A DNA stretch of 64,000 nucleotides from contig NC_081333.1 of the NCBI RefSeq assembly GCF_022539665.2, positions 8,988,971 through 9,052,970 of the forward strand. The letters are read 5' to 3'. Below, piece after piece: positions 57,343 through 64,000 of this stretch. How positions within the stretch are numbered: the first letter of the stretch is position 1; each line of letters opens with the position of its first letter. A program made the position numbers and the translations under genes. The DNA comes from Daphnia carinata (Eukaryota > Arthropoda > Branchiopoda > Diplostraca > Daphniidae). Under the pieces are notes generated by a model. The model saw only the letters and a list, made by a program, of their open reading frames with translations. It made no database searches and was not told where the DNA came from.

Positions 57343-60300
57343 ATGACGGGTCAGAACGGCCATTCATCCAATGGGGATGCGAACATCAGTGAGAAACCTT
57401 TGACAACGTGGATTGTCGGCCTTGTCAATTCTCGTTTGAAATACCTGACAGCGGAAACTTTTGGATTTAAAGTAAGACAAGATAACATTAAGCTGGTTAA
57501 GTAGCTTTGCAGTTTGCGTAATGAACCCGTACGACTCGTTTATTTTCTAGGTGAACGCCAACGGCTTGACACTGAAGAAGAAGCAGCTGTGGACTCTGGA
57601 AGCCTTCGGCGACAACACCGACGCCGTCTGCTTACGATCGCATCTGGACAAGTACCTCTCCGTCGACCAGGTGATTGTCCTCTATTTTTCTTTTTCCCCG
57701 ACCAACCGTCACCTGTTCGACCGGTTTTTCTCTAATATTGTTCTGTGAACTCTCTCCCTTTCTACGCAGTTCGGCAATGTAACTTGCGATGCCGAAGAAA
57801 AGGACAACGGAGCGCGTTTCGAGATCTTCGTACCCGAATCGGCTGCCGGCAAGTGGGCCTTAAAGCACCCGGAACGCGGATATTTCCTGGGCGCCTCCGC
57901 TGACAAGCTGGTCTGCTCGGCCAAGACCCCTACCGAGAACGAACTATGGTAATGATTGTAGTCAATAACAAATAATACTCTACGTGTTATAATGATGGCA
58001 TTAACTCAATAATGGTTATGACTTTATGAACCGCACCTGGCATGTAGACGTCACTGATTTGAAACATTTAAATCTTTAATAGGTTTGTTCACTTGGCTGC
58101 ACGACCTCAAGTCAACTTGCGTTCAATGGGTCGACGTCGATTCGCACATTTGAGCGATCAAGGCGACGAGATCCACGTCGACGCCAACATTCCATGGGGT
58201 TCGACGACGCTCTTTACGCTCGAATTCCGCGACGACTCGCGCCTCTATGCCATCCACACGGCCAACAACCGTTACTTATCGCGCGACGGCCGACTGCTGG
58301 AGCAGTGCAACGCAACTTGCCTCTTTTCTCTTGAATACCACGCCGGAGCTTTGGCTCTACGCGATACCCAGGGACTTTACTTGGCCCCTCTCGGATCCAA
58401 GGTTTGTGCTTCCCTTCACATCTGTATTTCAGCGTTATCGATTTTTTGTCCCGTTTCACCCTACGTTTTGCCGAGTCGTCCTCCCCCATCATTTTACAAG
58501 ATTGGAAAGCAGTGGTGAGAAAGAAGAGGATTGTGCCTGTGGTGGGCTCATGTTATGCTCTACTCGGTTAAAAGGTTGATCGGTTTTGTCGGTCAAGAAA
58601 GAAGATAGTCTCAATAGGTGGCTGTTGCATTGTTTACCATGGATTGTTTACAAAATAATGGGATTTTAAGACTGGGAAATGAAATCAGGACGAATAGTTA
58701 GGCACGATCGGTTTTCTTAATGTAGTGTAGATAATAGATGATGTCAACTATTCATAAGGAAAAGGGCAAGTGTTTCATGGTGTTCTTTCTTATTTTGTTT
58801 CTCATATTGTTTTGACAGGCCGTCTTGCGGACGCGTTCGACTTCGGTGACCAAGGACGAGCTGTTCACGCTCGAAGACTCGCTGGCCCAAGCAGTCTTTG
58901 TCGCCATGATGAATAGCCGTTATGTCTCCGTCAAACAAGGTAAATAAATTTCGGAAATGCACTTCATTCCTCGCATTTGATTGCTGTAAACATTTTTAAA
59001 GCGACTTGTCTAGAATGCGAGAAATAGAAATAGAAGACACGAGGGGGTGGTCGTGGGGGAGCAATAGGAATACCAGACCGTACCTTATTTTTAAAAGAAA
59101 AATGTCTGTTTCTTTTGACTTGGTTCATACGGCCATAACCATTAACCGGGTTCAAGAGGCCGTCTTTCAAGAGCTAGTCGCACTCAAGCTTTTTTTCTTT
59201 TCCCTAGACTAATCAATAGGGCGTCTGACGGACGTGCACGTGTTGGCAAATGGCGACTGACAGATGCAAGAAGGTAAAGACATTATTTCGGATCGATTTT
59301 CGAGGCTTCCGCGTTTCGTATTGATCCATTTCGTCCTCCCCCTCTGAACCACGTTTTTCCTCTTTTCCCCCTCCAAGTGTTTCCCTCAACAACAGCCAGA
59401 GGCCATCTTACTCTCCCCCCAACTGAAAATTTAGTTTTTAGCGTCGTCTCGCTTCTGAAACATACTTCGAATTTCTCTGACTAGTTATTTAATATAATAC
59501 TGTTTACGGAATTCACATGGTTCCATTCGTACCATGAGACGACTGTACTCCAATGATACAAGTCGGATTAATGGCCGTGTGAAAGCGTCTGGCGTGACTG
59601 TATTTTTCTGCTGGGAGAAGAAGACGAACGTTATTGTGGCTAGTATTTTTTTTTTTCGAACTGTTAAGATAGGGAAAGAAATAGGAGCACGGAAAAGAAA
59701 AAATCCGACCACAATACGTGACTGGATTAGGTTTTTTTTTCGAGTGCATTTGGCGGTCGCGGAGGATTGCCACGTTGTTTGTGTTACACACCACCCCGTT
59801 CCGCATGCGGCTGGACATTACCGTAATTGAAATATATTTGAAAAATCTGTAGGTGTTGATGTCACGGCCAACCAGGACGAAATCTCGGACCATGAAACTT
59901 TTCAACTCGAGTACGATGTTTCGACTGGACGCTGGTACATTCGAACGATGGGTGACCGCTACTGGACTTTGGAGACGGCTGGGGGCATCCAAGCGTCTTC
60001 CTCGAAAAAGTAATGTTGCGACTGTTCGTGTAGTGTTTGTGGCTAACCAGGGTATCTAATAGTTGTTCTTGTTAGGAGTTCAAACGCCCTATTCCAAATG
60101 GATTGGCAAGAGGACGGCTCGATTGGTTTCCGTGCCAACAATGGTAAATTTGTCGGAACCAAAAAGTCTGGACATCTGTTTGCCAACGCTGATTCAATCG
60201 ATGAGTCAAGCAAATTCTTCTTTTACTTGATCAACAGGTATATTTAGTAATTATTCACAAATGTTATTGACCTAGATGGCTGACAAATTGCTACTGCACT

Positions 60301-60723
60301 TCTTCTAGACCTATGCTGGTATTGAAATCCGAGCAGGGATTTGTTGGCTACAAGAGTGGCTCAAATTGCAAATTAGAATGTAACAAAGCTAACTATGAAG
60401 CCATCCAAGTGGAACGTGGGCCACTGGGTCTAGTCTTCTTCAAAGGTATTAAAAATAATTTTTGGAACTGTCATTCTGGTGACGGCTATTCATTCTTTCT
60501 TGTGTAACAAAAAAAAATAGGTCAGAGCGGTCGTTATTGGCAAGTAGGCTCTGATGGAATCACAGCTGACGGTGACACCCCCGAGGGTTTTTATCTGGAA
60601 CTACGCGAGCCTTCCAAACTGTGTATCAAGAGTGGCGACGGTGCGTACCTAATGGCTGACAAGAACGGCGTTTTCACAGCCGGAAGTCGCGATTCTGAGA
60701 TGGCCACTCGCTGGGAATTTTAA
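57343..60723 (+). CDS. sn: Fascin (singed ortholog), actin-bundling protein
   Basis: Nine exons join in phase: 57343-57471, 57551-57670, 57770-57948, 58083-58401, 58819-58939, 59853-60009, 60076-60237, 60309-60445 and 60521-60723, giving 508 residues, the normal fascin length. Four beta-trefoil domains are expected. The first contains the actin-binding segment [20 protein letters not shown] and the repeat [13 protein letters not shown]. Later repeats show the pattern of [10 protein letters not shown] and SRYVSVKQG. The protein ends EMATRWEF. Fascin cross-links parallel actin filaments in filopodia, microvilli and insect bristles. The residue at the conserved PKC phosphorylation site (Ser39 in human fascin-1) is Thr50 here. 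The intron 58940-59852 is the longest. A leader intron is likely just upstream of the ATG. Confidence 0.96.
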
Positions 60724-61585
60724 CACGCACATCTTTCTTGATTTCTCTTTTGGCCTATTTGTCTTTTTTTTTTTATTTTTTTTTTTATTTTGCTGTTTTA
60801 TTTTGTAGTTTTTTGTCGCTTATTTTCGTTACACATTTTCCCGTGAAGTTGGTAACACCGTTTAACAGAACACATTTACAATCGCCGCTTTTTAATTACT
60901 TGCCATCTTTACCGGCTTGAAAAGAGGATTTAAAGAGATTCGCTTCAGTAATTGTGTGTAGGCACCTTGGAGCTATTCGGATTACTGCTTTTCATTCATG
61001 CGTCAGTAATCGGAACGCCCAAAAGTTTCTTAGAGGGAAGTATGCTGCTTATTGCCATGTACTCTGTGGGAATCAAATTTTTTTAAATCTTAAATTATTT
61101 CCGTTTATTTCTCGTTGTTTATATGTTCAATTTCCAGCAATTCTAATGTACTCGCTTCCACTATACATACATACTACCATGCGCCAAAAGACAATGCTGC
61201 AAAAGAAAGGTAACAATGTTACAAGAAGTTTATCTCATAAAGTGTGATGTTTGTTTTTGCGCAGAGGAGTATGTTATGTTTTTTGGAGTGAGTGTAGTAC
61301 TTCCTAACCAATCCTCACTTCCAATAAGCTGATACTTTTCGATTTAAGAAGCTAATGTAATTTATATTTTATAATTGGTCGTGTGTATTGGAAGTCACTT
61401 TTGGTATATTACACGAACATCTATACAACGAAGCCAATGTACTGAAAAGTGGGTTTTACAGCTGTTTATATATTGTTTTACCAACTAACACAAAGATCTT
61501 AAATTTCAGGTGTATTACTTCAAAAAACAAAGGATGGACAATGGGCGGGACTTCATGATTTCAAAACACATGATTGCTTTTGATT
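60724..61585. other. Convergent 3' region between fascin and LUC7L genes
   Basis: No coding exon is seen. The left part is T-rich and follows the fascin stop, so it is probably the fascin 3' UTR. The right part should be the LUC7L 3' UTR on the minus strand. Confidence 0.5.
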
Positions 61586-63610
61586 TTAATAATTTTCTGG
61601 ATGAATCCCCGAATCTCGTGAGGAAGACCGTTGGCGATGGTTGCGTGAGGCCGGAGAACGAGGACGGTTCCTACCATCATTGCGTCTGTCACGGGGTCGT
61701 TCCGGTGACCTATCGCGTGAACGACGCCTCTCTCTCCGTCGGTCTCTTTCCCTTTCTCTTTCGCGTTCTCTTTCACGATCTTCTCTCTCACGCTCACGCT
61801 GGCGTTCCCTCTGTTTCTCTCTGTCTTCAGTTACAGGCTGAACGTGACGTTGACGGCGTCTCTCTTCCACTTTTACCTAGTTACATTCATCTTGAACATA
61901 TTTCACGATCAACGGAATAGTTATTAGGAAACTACCTGAAGTTCGGCCAACTTCTCACGGATTTTAATAAAGCCGAGATGAAGCTTGCCACCAAAGTGAT
62001 CTGCCAGACGACGGTCGTTGTCATGGATGCCAAGATAGGCCGAACAAACTTCGCAGACACGTAGTTTCTGTTGCTGATAGGAAGAGGCTGGCATAGCATT
62101 CCGGTATTCTTGCTCAGCTGCGGCCTTCTTCTTCCGAAACTCCTCGACCTTCGATGGATTAAGATAAAACTCGTCCAGAAAAAAGAAACGAAAGTAGCCG
62201 TAAACTATACCTCTTCCATCATTTTCATCGATTCATCAACAAATCCTTCCGCACCCAACTGCTCCGCCTTCGCCAATTTCTGACCAATCTGTTCTGCTAA
62301 AAGATGAACCTAAGTGCCAAAAGTTACGTTATCAGTTTCTGCAAAGGGTTCCGTAGAGGATGTGAGAAAAACCTTTTGCGCTTTGGCGGCCACTTCAGCC
62401 GACAATTCTTCTTGGGTCTCAGCCAATCGCTTTTTGGCTGCTTCCGTCTTCCGGTCACATTCACCGACAAATGTGGTCAAATGATCCATCGCCTTTACAA
62501 GAAAATCAATTTTCAGTACATCACAATGAAGCAGTATGATGAAAAGAAACAAGAATTGAAAACAATTTTATCTTACATCAACTTGATAGCCGTAGTCCTT
62601 GGATTCGCTGGCTTTTTCGTAGTCCGCTCGAAGAGCTAAATCGTGGATGTTGGCGCATTCTCCGATATCCATCCGCTAAGAATCGTAAGGTAGAAAATAC
62701 GAATAGAGACCACGAATTCACGAAGTTGGTTGACGACAGAAATGTGTCAACCAGGCAACAAAAAAGATAGCCGTTGTAAATGAAGAGGAGTCGTGGTTTC
62801 ACACTTACCCAACAGCCCTTTCTCACTGTGTTGGCTCAGCATGGACACTGTAGCCATACTTTGTTGATTAACCAACAGTGTACTTTGTTTACTAGGGACA
62901 GGAATTCTAGCCACTGCTTTTTTGTTGATTAAAAGTAGCTGTTGGATTGTTCTTAAAAGGTACAAAGGAGGTTGGCAACGCACCACTGCCATTAAGTCTT
63001 ACTTACGGCCACTTGAGGTGTAATGTGGTACTGAGAAAGCGTAGAGTAATCTGTTGCCCCATTATAACATCACTGCACCACGCAAAAACATAGAAATATC
63101 AGTTAAGAAGTCAGGTCCCCTGGTTTAATGGACCCCTGTGTCTCGAGAAACTAACTCACTGATCTTGCTTCAACAATGAAGTTCAGAGTAGGAACAACAA
63201 CTGAGAATAGGAACTACTGTACCTCATTTCAGTTATTTGATACACAAATTTGCAAAGCAAGATCAGAGAGGAGTTTACTTTTCAGGCACAATATTTACAA
63301 GCAATACAACCAAGGAGTTGTTTTTTTTTCTTTCTCAAAATAGTGGGTTTTAGGGTTCTAGAGACATTATCTCATTAAATACTTACAGTTGAGGCCAAGA
63401 TTTCATGAGGGCAGCATCCCAGCAAAAAACTCTTGCAGACCTTAGGATCGGTGAACTTGACGTTGTATCGAGAACTCTCGCCTATTTAATTAAAAACATG
63501 GGTAAATTGAAAAACGAAATCTTGTTTTAAAACGTTTACTGTTAGTTACCATCCCTCGTCGTTCCCATTAATTGGTCTAACATAGCTCTCATCTGGTCTT
63601 TGGCAGACAT
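61586..63610 (-). CDS. Luc7: LUC7-like U1 snRNP-associated splicing factor
   Basis: Seven exons join in phase: 63610-63550, 63481-63387, 62675-62577, 62492-62373, 62309-62211, 62148-61936 and 61876-61586, giving 325 residues. The protein starts MSAKDQMRAMLDQLMGTTRD, as in LUC7L and LUC7L2. The first zinc finger is CCCH type (VCKSFLLGCCPHEIL, then GECANIHDL). A coiled coil follows (AETQEELSAEVAAKAQK), then the second C2H2-like finger in LRVCEVCSAYLGIHDNDRRL and LADHFGGKLHLGF. The tail is a low-complexity Arg/Glu/Asp repeat turning into RS-type sequence (SRDRSPERPRDRR). LUC7 proteins bind U1 snRNP and influence 5' splice site choice. LUC7L3 fits less well at the N-terminus. The intron 63386-62676 is long for this gene. 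Confidence 0.94.
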
Positions 63611-64000
63611 TCTGCTTTAAGATATTTTGACTGGTCGATATTTTTAAAGTTATAAAGTAAACACTGTTTGTAGTCCAACTATTAAAAGTAGAAATCAAAC
63701 TGAATAATGCACAATGCGCAAACTATATGCCCTGACAACTACAGACCCTCAGGCGACGCTACAGTATTTTCTTGTTTCTAAACAGTATCAGCTAACAGCA
63801 GTTCAACGCTGTCAAGTGGTAAGAAAAGCTTCTTCTTGCTCGCATATTACGGAAATACAAATTCACGCATCACGTGACCGTTTTATTATCCTATCAGGTA
63901 TGCATTTTTATCAATAGGTGGCTTGGGTTTTGGCTCTCATTTCTGACTGTTTTTCTTTCTGAAAAGAACATCGGTTTTTTCGAGTTCGCCAGGACGTGGT
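63611..64000 (+). other. Possible start of a divergent transcript, unidentified
   Basis: About 100 bp upstream of the LUC7L start codon, the plus strand has an ATG at 63714 and an open frame up to a GTATGC donor at about 63898. The translation (MRKLYALTTTDPQATLQYFL at its start) matches nothing I recognise. A bidirectional promoter with a gene running off the window is possible; so is chance. Confidence 0.2.

Noticed and set aside
61641-61841. Ser/Arg/Leu-rich plus-strand open frame
   Set aside because: It is the antisense of the Arg/Glu repeat exon of LUC7L.

Overview
This window looks like nuclear DNA from an arthropod, most likely a branchiopod crustacean such as Daphnia. The evidence is compact multi-exon genes with mostly 45-90 nt GT-AG introns, AT-rich spacers, and a gene set that includes a pHCl-type chloride channel, a family I know from arthropods. 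The species call is inference. I rebuilt every gene by joining exons by eye. Each model was checked by requiring splice phases to match and total coding length to be divisible by three. All recognised genes pass except the AGFG gene, which carries one apparent extra base.

Layout, left to right: an ELAV/Hu RNA-binding protein (minus, 891-4442); the AP-1 mu clathrin adaptor subunit (plus, 8204-10149); a gene-poor stretch of about 14 kb holding a perfect 91-bp tandem duplication; a pHCl-like Cys-loop chloride channel (plus, 24428-34467, 11 exons); about 5 kb of spacer; an AGFG/drongo ArfGAP (minus, 39638-41600) with a frame break in its zinc-finger exon; a KANK protein (plus, 42952-46641); a p24/TMED cargo receptor (minus, 46909-47854); mitochondrial sarcosine dehydrogenase (plus, 48279-52278, 20 exons); a type II membrane protein with a degenerate JmjC/cupin-like domain (minus, 52436-53954); a small unrecognised membrane-protein gene (minus, about 54863-55322); fascin (plus, 57343-60723); and a LUC7-like U1 snRNP factor (minus, 61586-63610).

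The genes are mostly housekeeping: vesicle traffic (AP-1, TMED, AGFG), cytoskeleton (fascin, KANK), RNA processing (ELAV, LUC7L) and one-carbon metabolism (SARDH). Two are probably neural (ELAV, pHCl). They do not form one pathway, and their proximity looks like ordinary eukaryotic gene order. I see no mobile element with coding capacity, no CRISPR array, no rRNA, and no tRNA I could support. The most useful observations are the AGFG frame break, the small gene near 55 kb that is split over short exons, a candidate 42-nt ELAV microexon, and an array of QT motifs in KANK.
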